A stretch of DNA of 64,000 nucleotides from Bacteroidales bacterium (GCA_011620605.1 WOYW01000016.1:186001-250000); one strand, 5' to 3'. Numbered from the stretch's first letter, positions 18,374 through 28,944 are shown. The notes: generated by a model not told the origin, from the letters alone. Program-made: numbers and translations.

Positions 18374-20158
18374 ATGAAAAAACTAATAGAAACCAAAGAT
18401 CTGCGACAGGTCTTCGGGGAAAAATCGGTGGTAGGATTTTTTCTGGCACCGGCCCTTATGAAATTGATGAAGCTTGACAAGATCAACAAGCTTTATGACA
18501 AGGTGGCAGATTTTCAGGGACGTGAATGCCTGGAGGCCTTTCTGGCCGAAATGCGTATTACATATGAGATACCCGCCACAGATCTGGCAAACCTTCCCAA
18601 AGAGGGTCCTTTTATTACGGTGTCCAATCATGCCTACGGGGGACTGGACGGCATCATCCTGATGCATCTTCTCTCTGAAGAGAGGCCCGATCTGAAGGTT
18701 ATCGTGAATTTTCTGCTGTCCCGAATAAAACCGTTGCAAAATTTCTTTTTACCGGTCAACGCTTTTGATAAAAACGTGTCCTCCCGCTCCAGCATCAAGG
18801 GGATCCGCCTTGCCAAAGAATGTTTGCAAAACGGAAATCCTTTGGGGCTTTTCCCTGCCGGTGAAGTATCTCACATAGGACCATCCGGGTTGGTTGAAGA
18901 CCTTCCCTGGCACACGCCTATAGTCAAGTTTATTCAAAATGCAGGAGTACAGGTTGTCCCCATTTATTTTGAAGGCCATAATTCGGCCCGATTCATGAGG
19001 CGGGCAAAAATCCACCCCATGCTGCAAACCGCCAGTTTGCCGGCAGAAGTACTGAATAAAAAGGGACAACGCATTTCCATACGCATTGGAGCTCCCGTAA
19101 GCGTGGCAGAACAACAATGTTATGAAGATTATAAAGAACTGGGAGATTACCTGCGTGCCCGGACATATGCCCTGACGGCCAACATAGAAAAAGAAGATAA
19201 GTACAAAGATCTGGAACAGGCCACACCCATAGCTGTTGCCAAACAAAATGATTTGGCTGTTAGAGAGATCGAGCAACTGCCCTCCCGCAATTGTTTGTTT
19301 AGGATCAATAACTTTGCTGCTTATTTCGCTCCATATTCTTTAATCCCCAACCTGATGTACGAAATCGGAAGAAAACGGGAAGAAGCGTTCCGGTCTGTGG
19401 GTGAAGGCACGTATCAGCCCCTGGATCTGGATCCTTATGACCGCAATTACCACCATTTGATATTGTGGGATACAGAGAAAAAAACGATTGTAGGGGCCTA
19501 CCGCATAGGAATGGGGGCTGAGTTGATGAAACGATTCGGGCCTGCCGGTTTTTACAACAAAACACTTTTTCAGTTTGACGAAAAATTTGAACCGGTTCTA
19601 CGCCAGAGCCTTGAATTGGGAAGAGCTTTCATAAGTCATGAATATCGGTATGAGACCATCCCCATGATATTGCTGTTCAAGGGACTCTTCCACATCATGT
19701 TACGCAATGAAGAATACCGTTATTTTATTGGACCGGTCAGCATATCTTCCTGGTATCCAAAATTGTATCAATCCCTGATACAGAAATATATTCTGGAGCA
19801 CCACTGCACCCCGGGTTATCACGACTGCGTACATCCCAGGTGCCCCTTTACCCCGGATTTCGGATTGGTCAATCCGGATGTGTTACTCCGTTACGTGCAG
19901 ACCCCTGAGCAACTGGACCGTCTGCTAATGCACATGAGTAACCGGCAATACCGTCTTCCTTCGCTTATCAAACGGTATCTGAAACTGAACGCAAAAGTGG
20001 TTGTTTTCAATATTGACAAGGAATTTAATGATTCCCTTGACGGATTCATGGTTTGTGATGTAGAGGACGTTTCTAAAGAAGAATTGCTAATGGTAACCAA
20101 GGATATAACAGATCCTTCGGTAATCGAAAAACGCTTTGGAAGATCTCTCACAAGATAA
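18374..20158 (+). CDS. Bifunctional PlsC-GNAT acyltransferase (OlsF-like, ornithine/glycine lipid synthesis)
   Basis: 594 aa with two acyltransferase domains. The N-terminal PlsC-like O-acyltransferase shows H86 and D92 in the SNHAYGGLDG motif and FPAGE further on. The C-terminal hemolysin/OlsB-like N-acyltransferase (GNAT, from about residue 330) contains IVGAYRIGMG and a LELGRAFISHEYR motif. The order matches OlsF, where the C-terminal domain N-acylates ornithine and the N-terminal domain adds the second acyl chain. In Bacteroides the equivalent glycine-lipid enzymes are, as I recall, separate genes. The head group made here is not determinable. An in-frame extension to 18173 precedes the promoter and is rejected. 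Confidence 0.85.
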   Translation: MKKLIETKDLRQVFGEKSVVGFFLAPALMKLMKLDKINKLYDKVADFQGRECLEAFLAEMRITYEIPATDLANLPKEGPFITVSNHAYGGLDGIILMHLLSEERPDLKVIVNFLLSRIKPLQNFFLPVNAFDKNVSSRSSIKGIRLAKECLQNGNPLGLFPAGEVSHIGPSGLVEDLPWHTPIVKFIQNAGVQVVPIYFEGHNSARFMRRAKIHPMLQTASLPAEVLNKKGQRISIRIGAPVSVAEQQCYEDYKELGDYLRARTYALTANIEKEDKYKDLEQATPIAVAKQNDLAVREIEQLPSRNCLFRINNFAAYFAPYSLIPNLMYEIGRKREEAFRSVGEGTYQPLDLDPYDRNYHHLILWDTEKKTIVGAYRIGMGAELMKRFGPAGFYNKTLFQFDEKFEPVLRQSLELGRAFISHEYRYETIPMILLFKGLFHIMLRNEEYRYFIGPVSISSWYPKLYQSLIQKYILEHHCTPGYHDCVHPRCPFTPDFGLVNPDVLLRYVQTPEQLDRLLMHMSNRQYRLPSLIKRYLKLNAKVVVFNIDKEFNDSLDGFMVCDVEDVSKEELLMVTKDITDPSVIEKRFGRSLTR

Positions 20159-20579
20159 GATTTTCATGGAAAAGGCCATGGAAGAGGCCCGTACGGCTTT
20201 CGCAAAAGACGAAATCCCCGTAGGTGCGGTCATTGTTTGCCGGGACAAGATCATTGCAAGGGCTCACAATCTGACGGAAACTTTAAACGACCCCACGGCT
20301 CATGCGGAAATGCAGGTCATAACATCGGCTTGTACTTATTTGGGTGGTAAATACCTGGATGAATGCACCCTGTATGTAACACTGGAACCGTGTGTTATGT
20401 GTGCAGGGGCCTGTGCGTGGGCTCAACTGGGCCGTTTGGTTTATGCAGCAACCGATCCCAAAAAGGGATACACACTTTTTTCAAATAGTATTCTTCACCC
20501 AAAAACAGAAGTATCAGCGGGTTTGCTCTCTGACCCGGCGGGACAGTTAATGAAAGATTTTTTTGCTGGGAAACGCTAA
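20136..20579 (+). CDS. tadA: tRNA-specific adenosine deaminase / nucleoside deaminase
   Basis: 147 aa cytidine-deaminase-fold zinc enzyme. The HAE motif (in PTAHAEMQ) and PCVMC supply the zinc ligands and the catalytic Glu. It resembles TadA, which converts A34 to inosine in tRNA-Arg; guanine deaminase-like relatives cannot be fully excluded. A TTG start at 20136 (MEDLSQDKIFMEKAM) fits family N-termini and overlaps the preceding gene by 23 bases; the alternative ATG is at 20166. It is followed immediately by two tRNA genes with their own promoter. Confidence 0.9.
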   Translation: MEDLSQDKIFMEKAMEEARTAFAKDEIPVGAVIVCRDKIIARAHNLTETLNDPTAHAEMQVITSACTYLGGKYLDECTLYVTLEPCVMCAGACAWAQLGRLVYAATDPKKGYTLFSNSILHPKTEVSAGLLSDPAGQLMKDFFAGKR

Positions 20580-20584
20580 TGTTA

Positions 20585-20592
20585 TATCTTTG
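20585..20592 (+). promoter_or_regulatory. Promoter of the tRNA-Gln pair (TTTG-N19-TATCTTTG)
   Basis: The -7 box TATCTTTG is preceded by TTTG at 20562-20565, 19 bases upstream, a textbook Bacteroidetes promoter. It ends 11 bases before the first tRNA. Confidence 0.85.
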
Positions 20593-20603
20593 CAGCCTCC
20601 GAT

Positions 20604-20674
20604 TGAGCTATGGTGTAATGGTAGCACTACAGATTTTGGTTCTGTCTGTCCAGGTTCGAATCCTGGTAGCTCAA
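20604..20674 (+). tRNA. tRNA-Gln (anticodon TTG)
   Basis: 71-nt cloverleaf. Acceptor TGAGCTA pairs with TAGCTCA, the anticodon stem ACAGA/TCTGT encloses TTTTGGT (anticodon TTG), and the T-loop is GGTTCGAATCC. The discriminator is A and CCA is not encoded. Confidence 0.96.
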
Positions 20675-20681
20675 CAAAGGA

Positions 20682-20752
20682 TGAGCTATGGTGTAATGGT
20701 AGCACTACAGATTCTGGCTCTGTCGGTCCAGGTTCGAGTCCTGGTAGCTCAA
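20682..20752 (+). tRNA. tRNA-Gln (anticodon CTG)
   Basis: 71-nt cloverleaf, a near-copy of the upstream tRNA with the loop TTCTGGC (anticodon CTG) and a few other substitutions. Acceptor TGAGCTA/TAGCTCA; CCA not encoded. Seven bases separate the two, so they share a transcript. Confidence 0.96.
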
Positions 20753-20800
20753 CTTCTTATGTTTTTTCCTCATAAATTTAAACTATTAAATACAATCAGT

Positions 20801-20808
20801 TAATTTTG
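20801..20808 (+). promoter_or_regulatory. -7 box (TAATTTTG) of the metallopeptidase-like gene
   Basis: TAnnTTTG match ending 4 bases before the ATG at 20813; the mRNA is probably leaderless. Confidence 0.7.
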
Positions 20809-20812
20809 CCGC

Positions 20813-23716
20813 ATGAATAAACTGATTGCATGTATTGTATTTGGTTGTCTTTTGTTGGGATCATATATTCCTGTCAACGGCCAGTATTACAAAACCGGTG
20901 AAGATCCGGCCCGGTTGAAATGGAATCAGTTACAAACCGGTCCTTTTAAGATTATATACCCCCGGGGTACGGATTCCCTGGCATTCCGCTATGCATGGTT
21001 GCTGGAACATGTCAGCCCTCATGTTATGAGCTCATTGCAGGCCGCCACGCCTTCCATTCCCGTGCTTCTGCATCCATACAACTTAAACAGCAATGGCATG
21101 GTTGTCTGGGCCCCAAAACGAATGGAACTGATAACCACGCCTCCGCCTTCAGGTTCCACGCACAACTGGGAAAAACAATTGGTTGTTCATGAAACCAGGC
21201 ATGTAGCACAAATGCAACGGGCCGGTGAACATTTTTTCCGTGGTTTCAGGTTGTTCTTCGGACAGCAATCGGAAGGCGTGTCTGTTGGACTTTATTTTCC
21301 AAGATGGCTTCTGGAAGGAGATGCCGTTTTGACCGAAACCCTTTTGTCCGGGGCCGGACGCGGAAGGGAGGCTTCTTTTCTGATGCCGTACAAAGCCTAT
21401 TTTTCCGAAAACACATTCTTTTCTTACGACAAATGGAAGTACGGTTCATTCCGTCATCATATTCCCGACTATTATGCACTGGGTTACATGAAAATATCCG
21501 TTGCCGCGCTAAACTCAGCAGAGGAAGCCCTCAGCCGTATTTTCACAGATATTACCAAGTATCCCTTCTGGCCTTTTATTTACGGAACTACCTTCAAAAA
21601 GAATTACGGTGCTTATTCCGTCAAATTGTGGGATCCTGCAGTGGATCATTATAATGCGATCTGGCAGCAGGAGGACGGGCTTAAAAATCCGGGGGATCAG
21701 GGAACACAGCTGAATCGCAGCGTGAAGGATTACGTTCGTTATGCCTCTCCCGCCATTGTATTGCAAGAAGACGGAACGGAAGATCTGTATGCTGTAAAAT
21801 CTTCTTTGGCACAAACCTCCCGGATCATACGCTTTGACAGAAACAATCCTGAAAAGGAAAAAACTGTATGCCTGACAGGGAATATCAATGCTTCACTACA
21901 CGCTTCCGGTCCTTACCTGTATTGGAGTGAAACGATAAGCGGATACCGGTGGGCTCATGAAAATTATTCCGTGATCATGAAATACAACGCGATTACAGGT
22001 CAAAAGCAACAACTTACCAATAAGACACGTTATTTCAATCCGGTACCTGGACCGGAGAACAAACTGCTTGCCGTTGCTTACTACAAACCCCGGGGAGGTT
22101 CACAAATGCACCTGTTGAATGCCATGACCGGAGAACTTCTGGAAGAATTTGAAATACCCAACGGTGAGCAAATTACCGAAATCGCATGGTTCAACAAAGA
22201 CACCCTTATTGTGATGATAACTGGAGAAAACGGAACGGGAATATACAAAATGGACCGAAACTCCGGCCGTCAGACAATGATACTGCCTCCTGCCTTTCAT
22301 TCCCTGGGCGGTTTGCGGTACGCAGCCGGTAGAATATACTTTAAAAGTGACCTGTTCCATAATACGGATAACATATACAGCATGAATGACGACGGTTCCG
22401 GTATTCGCCTGTTAACAAGGGCGCGTTTTGGCGCTTTTGACCCGTTACCTGTCGTGACTCCGTCGGGAACATACCTGTATTATACGAATTACACCTCCCG
22501 GGGATACCAGTTGACCCGGCTCCATCCGGACAGTCTGCAGAACGACCCGGTACATTTTACGGGCAAGAGCCCAGATCCGTTCATCTTGTCCGAATCCTCC
22601 CCGTTTAACATTGATACGGTTCGGGTTCCTGAAAACATATCTTACCCCGTTAAAAAATATAGCAAACTCCTGCATGCCTTCAGAATTCATTCCTGGATGC
22701 CTTTTTATTTCAATTACGACGAACTGGAGAATTTTACCTTTAAGGAATATTACCATTCTGTGGCGCCCGGTGCTACCATAATGTCACAGAACACCCTGGG
22801 AACACTTGTCTCTACCCTGGGGTATTCTTATCATAAAGGATTCCATGCCGGACACCTTAAGGTCAATTATTCAGGATGGCTGCCCATATTTACATTTCAA
22901 GCAGACGTAAACGACAAGTACCATACCCACACCTTTACCGCCCCTGAAAACGGACAATACAAATGGGAAAGTGATACATTGAAGACCCCCAGCCTTGAGT
23001 TTTCCCTGCGTTCTTATATTCCTTTTACTTTCAACAGTCACGGGTGGCAACGCGGGCTTGTGCCACAGGTAAGGTACAGTATATCCAACGACACATACAG
23101 GCATCCCGGGGAAGACAAAACAATTTTGAACCAAAGGTTCCGGGCAGGCATACAGTATTACCAGATGATGAACCGTGCACACAGGGACATTTTTCCCCGC
23201 CTGGGATTCGGATTGAACTTCCAAACCTCGTTTTCCCCGGGATCTGCTGCTCTTTTTACTCACATCGTGTACATGCAGGCTTACGGTTACCTTCCTGGTA
23301 TCCTCAGGAACCAGGCACTCAAATGGAGCCTAGGCTGGCAGGAGCAGAAGGACAAAGACCGATTCTTCTACCTGGAAACGTTCATGCCGGCCCCCCGCGG
23401 TCTGGATGATCGTATCCTGGCCCCAAAAACATTTTCTGCATCAGTGGATTATGCCATCCCGGTCTGGATTGGAGATCCTTCCATTCCCAATGTCATATAC
23501 ATAAAACGGCTTCAAGTCATTCCTTTTGCAGATTACATGCAAACACAACAAAGGAACGGGAGTAAAAGCGCATACTGGTCCGTAGGGACCGATCTTCTTA
23601 TGGATTTTCATTTGTTCAGGATAGGCGTTATGCTGTCGGCCGGGGTTCGCTATGCCTTTACCTGTGAAAACAAACACCGTTTTGAATTTTTAGTTTCATT
23701 CCCTGCCTTTTATTGA
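20813..23716 (+). CDS. Putative secreted metallopeptidase with TolB-like propeller and outer-membrane barrel
   Basis: 967 aa, signal peptide to about residue 23. The N-terminal domain carries HETRH (126-130) and, 38 residues on, WLLEGDAVL with E168. This is the zinc pattern of gluzincin peptidases (HExxH plus downstream Glu). The middle (~300-600) has repeated blades such as IYSMNDDGSGIRLLTR and TPSGTYLYYTNY, resembling TolB/WD40-like propellers. The last ~300 residues alternate strands and end in VSFPAFY, like an outer-membrane beta-barrel with a C-terminal aromatic. Not recognised as a named protein; peptidase activity is inferred from motif only. Confidence 0.72.
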   Translation: MNKLIACIVFGCLLLGSYIPVNGQYYKTGEDPARLKWNQLQTGPFKIIYPRGTDSLAFRYAWLLEHVSPHVMSSLQAATPSIPVLLHPYNLNSNGMVVWAPKRMELITTPPPSGSTHNWEKQLVVHETRHVAQMQRAGEHFFRGFRLFFGQQSEGVSVGLYFPRWLLEGDAVLTETLLSGAGRGREASFLMPYKAYFSENTFFSYDKWKYGSFRHHIPDYYALGYMKISVAALNSAEEALSRIFTDITKYPFWPFIYGTTFKKNYGAYSVKLWDPAVDHYNAIWQQEDGLKNPGDQGTQLNRSVKDYVRYASPAIVLQEDGTEDLYAVKSSLAQTSRIIRFDRNNPEKEKTVCLTGNINASLHASGPYLYWSETISGYRWAHENYSVIMKYNAITGQKQQLTNKTRYFNPVPGPENKLLAVAYYKPRGGSQMHLLNAMTGELLEEFEIPNGEQITEIAWFNKDTLIVMITGENGTGIYKMDRNSGRQTMILPPAFHSLGGLRYAAGRIYFKSDLFHNTDNIYSMNDDGSGIRLLTRARFGAFDPLPVVTPSGTYLYYTNYTSRGYQLTRLHPDSLQNDPVHFTGKSPDPFILSESSPFNIDTVRVPENISYPVKKYSKLLHAFRIHSWMPFYFNYDELENFTFKEYYHSVAPGATIMSQNTLGTLVSTLGYSYHKGFHAGHLKVNYSGWLPIFTFQADVNDKYHTHTFTAPENGQYKWESDTLKTPSLEFSLRSYIPFTFNSHGWQRGLVPQVRYSISNDTYRHPGEDKTILNQRFRAGIQYYQMMNRAHRDIFPRLGFGLNFQTSFSPGSAALFTHIVYMQAYGYLPGILRNQALKWSLGWQEQKDKDRFFYLETFMPAPRGLDDRILAPKTFSASVDYAIPVWIGDPSIPNVIYIKRLQVIPFADYMQTQQRNGSKSAYWSVGTDLLMDFHLFRIGVMLSAGVRYAFTCENKHRFEFLVSFPAFY

Positions 23717-23722
23717 TCATCT

Positions 23723-24415
23723 ATGAAATTTCTACGATTTTTCTCTCCATATGAATGGTTCCTGCTGACAACCATAACAGTTCTGAATTTTGTTGTCTTT
23801 TTTGTAACCGGCCAATGGGATACATTATCTGCCATTGCAACTGTTTCGGGAGTCTTGTGTGTTGTTCTTGTGGCAAAAGGACATATTTCCAACTATCTCT
23901 TTGGCCTTATACAGGTCAGCCTGTATACTTACATTTCCTGGGGTGTGGGTTACTGGGGAGAAGTAGCCCTTAACGGCTTGTATTACGTTCCCATGCAGTT
24001 CATCGGATTTTTCATGTGGAGAAACCGAACCCGGGAAGGAAGCCGGACCCGTGTAAAAGCCAAAAATCTGACCAACCGTCAACGCATCTGGCTTTTTGTA
24101 ATTTGTGCTGTATTGATCACAGGAGGCGGACTTGTGCTGAAACATTATAACGACCCTGCTCCTTTCCTGGATTCCACCACTACCTTTTTATCCATAGTGG
24201 CCATGTACCTTATGGTCAAAACGTATTCCGAACAATGGTATTTATGGATCACGGTAAATGTTTCTACCATTATCATGTGGGGGATGGCTTTCATCCGTGA
24301 AGGTGATGCCGGCCATTTGATCATTGCGTCCATGTGGTGCGTCTATCTGCTCAATTCCGTTCACGGACTTATTATCTGGAGTAATGCTGCCAAATCGTCT
24401 TCGCTGACAAATTGA
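23723..24415 (+). CDS. pnuC: Nicotinamide riboside transporter PnuC family
   Basis: 230 aa with about seven or eight membrane helices in the PnuC arrangement. The GLIQVSLYTYISWGVGYWGEVALNGLYYVPMQ segment and the late YLWITVNVSTIIMWG pair match PnuC's conserved Trp/Asn/Gln-rich helices. PnuC proteins let nicotinamide riboside or related vitamins (thiamine in PnuT) through by facilitated diffusion coupled to phosphorylation. No riboswitch or kinase lies beside it. The start is 7 bases after the upstream gene. A second family member is at 42340-42999. Confidence 0.88.
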   Translation: MKFLRFFSPYEWFLLTTITVLNFVVFFVTGQWDTLSAIATVSGVLCVVLVAKGHISNYLFGLIQVSLYTYISWGVGYWGEVALNGLYYVPMQFIGFFMWRNRTREGSRTRVKAKNLTNRQRIWLFVICAVLITGGGLVLKHYNDPAPFLDSTTTFLSIVAMYLMVKTYSEQWYLWITVNVSTIIMWGMAFIREGDAGHLIIASMWCVYLLNSVHGLIIWSNAAKSSSLTN

Positions 24416-24433
24416 CATACTTTGTGCCGTGGC

Positions 24434-24482
24434 ATTGATTTTGCGTTAGCATGATTCGTTCAATGAAAACGCTAAAATCAAT
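24434..24482 (+). promoter_or_regulatory. Inverted repeat in the groES upstream region
   Basis: Arms 24434-24447 and 24468-24482 pair over 14 bp with one bulged base around a 20-base loop. It lies 29 bases before the groES ATG. It is not CIRCE (no TTAGCACTC) and has no U-run after it, so it is not a terminator. It could be an mRNA hairpin or a repressor operator. A one-base-short -7-like box (TACTTTG, 24418-24424) just upstream would put it at the mRNA 5' end. Confidence 0.6.
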
Positions 24483-24511
24483 AATAAAAATCATTTAAAA
24501 CTTTAAGAAAG

Positions 24512-24781
24512 ATGAAAATCAAACCTTTAGCAGATCGAGTAGTCGTTCAGCCGCAAGAAGCGGAAACCAAGACAGCTTCGGGCCTTTACATTCCCGACAC
24601 CGCAAAAGAAAAACCCCAGCGTGGAAAAATCGTAGCAGTAGGCAGCGGAAAAAAAGATGAGCCTATGGAATTGAAAGAAGGTGACATGGTTTTGTACGGT
24701 AAATATGCCGGAACCGAGATCAATGTTGACAACGAAGAATACCTTATCATGCGTCAATCGGACGTTTTAGCCATTATCTAA
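24512..24781 (+). CDS. groES: Co-chaperonin GroES
   Basis: 89 aa. [37 protein letters not shown] is the GroES opening with the mobile loop, and [23 protein letters not shown] the conserved end. It forms the heptameric lid of GroEL. Thirty bases separate it from groEL in one operon, which ends at the terminator 26465-26500. Confidence 0.98.
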   Translation: MKIKPLADRVVVQPQEAETKTASGLYIPDTAKEKPQRGKIVAVGSGKKDEPMELKEGDMVLYGKYAGTEINVDNEEYLIMRQSDVLAII

Positions 24782-26440
<1,659 letters not shown>

Positions 26441-26464
26441 TAATCAAATTATTATAAGCGTCAT

Positions 26465-26500
26465 GAACACGGGGTGCATTGCTTCCCGTGTTCTTTTTTT
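26465..26500 (+). terminator. Rho-independent terminator of groESL
   Basis: A perfect 9-bp stem (GAACACGGG/CCCGTGTTC) with an 11-base loop is followed by seven or more T. It begins 24 bases after the groEL stop and is one of only two clear intrinsic terminators in the window. Confidence 0.92.
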
Positions 26501-26504
26501 TGTG

Positions 26505-26512
26505 TATCTTCG
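26505..26512 (+). promoter_or_regulatory. -7-like box (TATCTTCG) of the GH95 gene
   Basis: Seven of eight positions match TAnnTTTG; it ends 4 bases before the ATG at 26517 and directly follows the groEL terminator. Confidence 0.55.
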
Positions 26513-26516
26513 TTTT

Positions 26517-28928
26517 ATGAAGAATATACGCCTGCTGCCCTGGCTTACTCTTCTTCTGGCGGGTTGTCAGAGCCGTACCGCGGAAACGCCGCGGATCATG
26601 GCCCAGGTTTTTGACCGGCCGGCAAGCTTATGGGAAGAAAGACTTCCTTTAGGTAACGGAAGACTTGGGGCTATGCCGGACGGGGGTATAGCTACGGAAA
26701 ACGTCATTCTGAACGAGATTTCACTCTGGTCAGGATCCCCGGCAAACGATCTGCGACCGGGTATTCATCGTGTTGTGCCTGCGGTCAGGGAATTATTGTA
26801 CAAAGAACAGATTCCCCAGGCTCAGGAAATAATGTACCGTTTTTTCACCTCACGCACCAGGGGTTCCGAAGGAAGCAACGGAGCCGGTAATACTTTCGGG
26901 AGTTACCAGGTCCTGGGTTCTCTGTCACTGGATTTCACCTACGACGCCCCCGTCTCTGCGGCTACCGACTATTTGAGAATGCTTGACATTGCCACTGCCA
27001 CTTCATTTACATCTTTCAACCTGGAAGGAGTTACTTATACCCGTGAATGTTTTACATCCCTGCCGGACGATGTCATCATTATGCACCTGACTGCATCGCA
27101 GCCTGGGGCTCTTCATTTCAAGGCTACATTACAGCGCCCGGAACATGCGCATGTACGGCTTTCCGACAGTACCCTGATACTGGAAGGATCCCTGGTCTCA
27201 GCACAGGATACCGTTGCCGGAATGCGGTACTACACCCGTCTGGATATTATCCCTGAAGCTCCCGGGCGATTAAGTTTTTCTGACAATGCCATAATCCTGA
27301 AAAATGCCACCCGTGCCAATATCATCCTTTCGGCATCAACGGATTTCATGGTGGACTCCATGTGCCTAAGGCCGGATTCCACGTTTATACTTCATGCCGA
27401 TTCCCTGGCATACCGGGCCTCTTTAAAAGAATATCCCCAGCTGAAAAAAGATCATATTGATGCCTACCAGCATTACTATCACAGGGTGGACCTGCAGCTT
27501 CCGGATTCTTCAGATCTGTATTTTCAAATGGGCAGGTACCTGCTTATGGCTTCCACACGCCCCGGATCGCTCCCTCCCAATTTGCAGGGTCTGTGGACAC
27601 CTCACATTCAAACACCCTGGAACGGCGCGTATGATCTGAACATGCATCTTCAAATGAATTTCTGGCCCGCATTAAGTACCAATTTAGCCGAGTTTCATCA
27701 GCCGCTTGTGGATTTTACGACCTGGCTGTCGAAAAAGGGAAAGCAAACGGCTGCCGAATATTACAATGCCCCGGGATGGGCGGTTCATGCCCGAACCAAT
27801 CCCTGGGGCTATACCGCTCCCGGACATAATACCGCATGGAGTTCGTATAATACGGGAGGAGGCTGGTTGTGCGCTCCGTTATGGGATCATTATCTCTACA
27901 CCCGGGATATTGATTACCTGGGTTCCGTATATCCCGTGATGAAAGAAGCCGCCCGTTTTTACCTGACCACCCTAATGGAGGATCCTGTATACGGATGGCT
28001 TGTTCCGGTTCCTTCCATGTCTTACGGGAACACTTATTACACCAGGGAAAATAACGGATCCGGGCAATTGTCTGTTCCGTTGTTTCTTTGTATGGGATCT
28101 ACGGCAGATATTCAAATGATTCGGGAATTGTTTTCCAATGTCATAGCGGCAAACCGTATTTTAATGAATACGGAAGATTTCCCTTTTATATACAAACTGG
28201 AAGAAGCCCTGGACCGGCTTCCTCCCTATACGGTCAACCATATGGGTTGTCTGCGGCGATGGTTATACGACTACACCGAGGAAGATCAGCGGATGCGAAA
28301 TGTTACACACCTATACGCCTTGTATCCGGGCCATCAGATCAACGATAACGATTCCGTGTTACTGAAAGCCTGTGCCAACACCCTGGAAAGAAGAGGTTAC
28401 GGCGGTTCCGGATGGCAAATGGCGTGGAACTTGAATTTGCGTGCCAGGCTGCAGGACGGGGAGGGCGCATACAAAGTCCTCCGGGAAATGATGTCTCCGG
28501 CCCTGGAAGAAAGTATATCCCCATACCTGACAGGAGACATTTCTGCCATTATGCTTTTAGGCTCAGGGATATACCCAAACGGGTTCTCTTCCAATCCCCC
28601 TTTCCAGATAGACGGGAATTTAGGAGGATGTGCCGGCATTGCCGAAATGTTGTTGCAAAGCCATCGCGGATATATCCACGTGCTGCCGGCCTTGCCTGCT
28701 GCGTGGGCTCATAAAGGCTCTTTCCGGGGACTTTGTGCACGGGGAGGAGCGGAAGTTTCCTGTAAATGGGAAAACGGGCAGATACTTGAAATTCAGATCA
28801 GGGCGACAACAGACAATACGTTCACATTAAAGATCCCTGATAATTTTCACCGGATAAAACATAATTTTATTGATATTACACTCAAAAAAGGAGAACAGGT
28901 AACTTTGCATACAAAAAGCAGCATTTAA
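26517..28928 (+). CDS. Glycoside hydrolase family 95-like lipoprotein (alpha-L-fucosidase family)
   Basis: 803 aa. Signal with a lipobox (LLLAGC), then the GH95 N-terminal beta domain (ERLPLGNGRLGAM), the (alpha/alpha)6 barrel (PPNLQGLWTPHIQTPWNG, THLYALYPGHQI) and the C-terminal part (NPPFQIDGNLGGCAGIAEML). D699 matches the family's catalytic Asp. At the paired Asn site the sequence is N375-M-H377 instead of N-x-N, and the usual LQEW acid motif reads L579-R580-R581-W582. Two of the four catalytic residues known from Bifidobacterium AfcA are therefore changed. Activity on 1,2-fucosides is doubtful. The in-frame start at 26463 overlaps the groEL terminator and is rejected. Confidence 0.85.
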   Translation: MKNIRLLPWLTLLLAGCQSRTAETPRIMAQVFDRPASLWEERLPLGNGRLGAMPDGGIATENVILNEISLWSGSPANDLRPGIHRVVPAVRELLYKEQIPQAQEIMYRFFTSRTRGSEGSNGAGNTFGSYQVLGSLSLDFTYDAPVSAATDYLRMLDIATATSFTSFNLEGVTYTRECFTSLPDDVIIMHLTASQPGALHFKATLQRPEHAHVRLSDSTLILEGSLVSAQDTVAGMRYYTRLDIIPEAPGRLSFSDNAIILKNATRANIILSASTDFMVDSMCLRPDSTFILHADSLAYRASLKEYPQLKKDHIDAYQHYYHRVDLQLPDSSDLYFQMGRYLLMASTRPGSLPPNLQGLWTPHIQTPWNGAYDLNMHLQMNFWPALSTNLAEFHQPLVDFTTWLSKKGKQTAAEYYNAPGWAVHARTNPWGYTAPGHNTAWSSYNTGGGWLCAPLWDHYLYTRDIDYLGSVYPVMKEAARFYLTTLMEDPVYGWLVPVPSMSYGNTYYTRENNGSGQLSVPLFLCMGSTADIQMIRELFSNVIAANRILMNTEDFPFIYKLEEALDRLPPYTVNHMGCLRRWLYDYTEEDQRMRNVTHLYALYPGHQINDNDSVLLKACANTLERRGYGGSGWQMAWNLNLRARLQDGEGAYKVLREMMSPALEESISPYLTGDISAIMLLGSGIYPNGFSSNPPFQIDGNLGGCAGIAEMLLQSHRGYIHVLPALPAAWAHKGSFRGLCARGGAEVSCKWENGQILEIQIRATTDNTFTLKIPDNFHRIKHNFIDITLKKGEQVTLHTKSSI

Positions 28929-28944
28929 TCCGTAAAACAATATC

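Noticed and set aside
24416-24511. CIRCE/HrcA operator before groES
   Set aside because: The inverted repeat there does not contain TTAGCACTC-N9-GAGTGCTAA.
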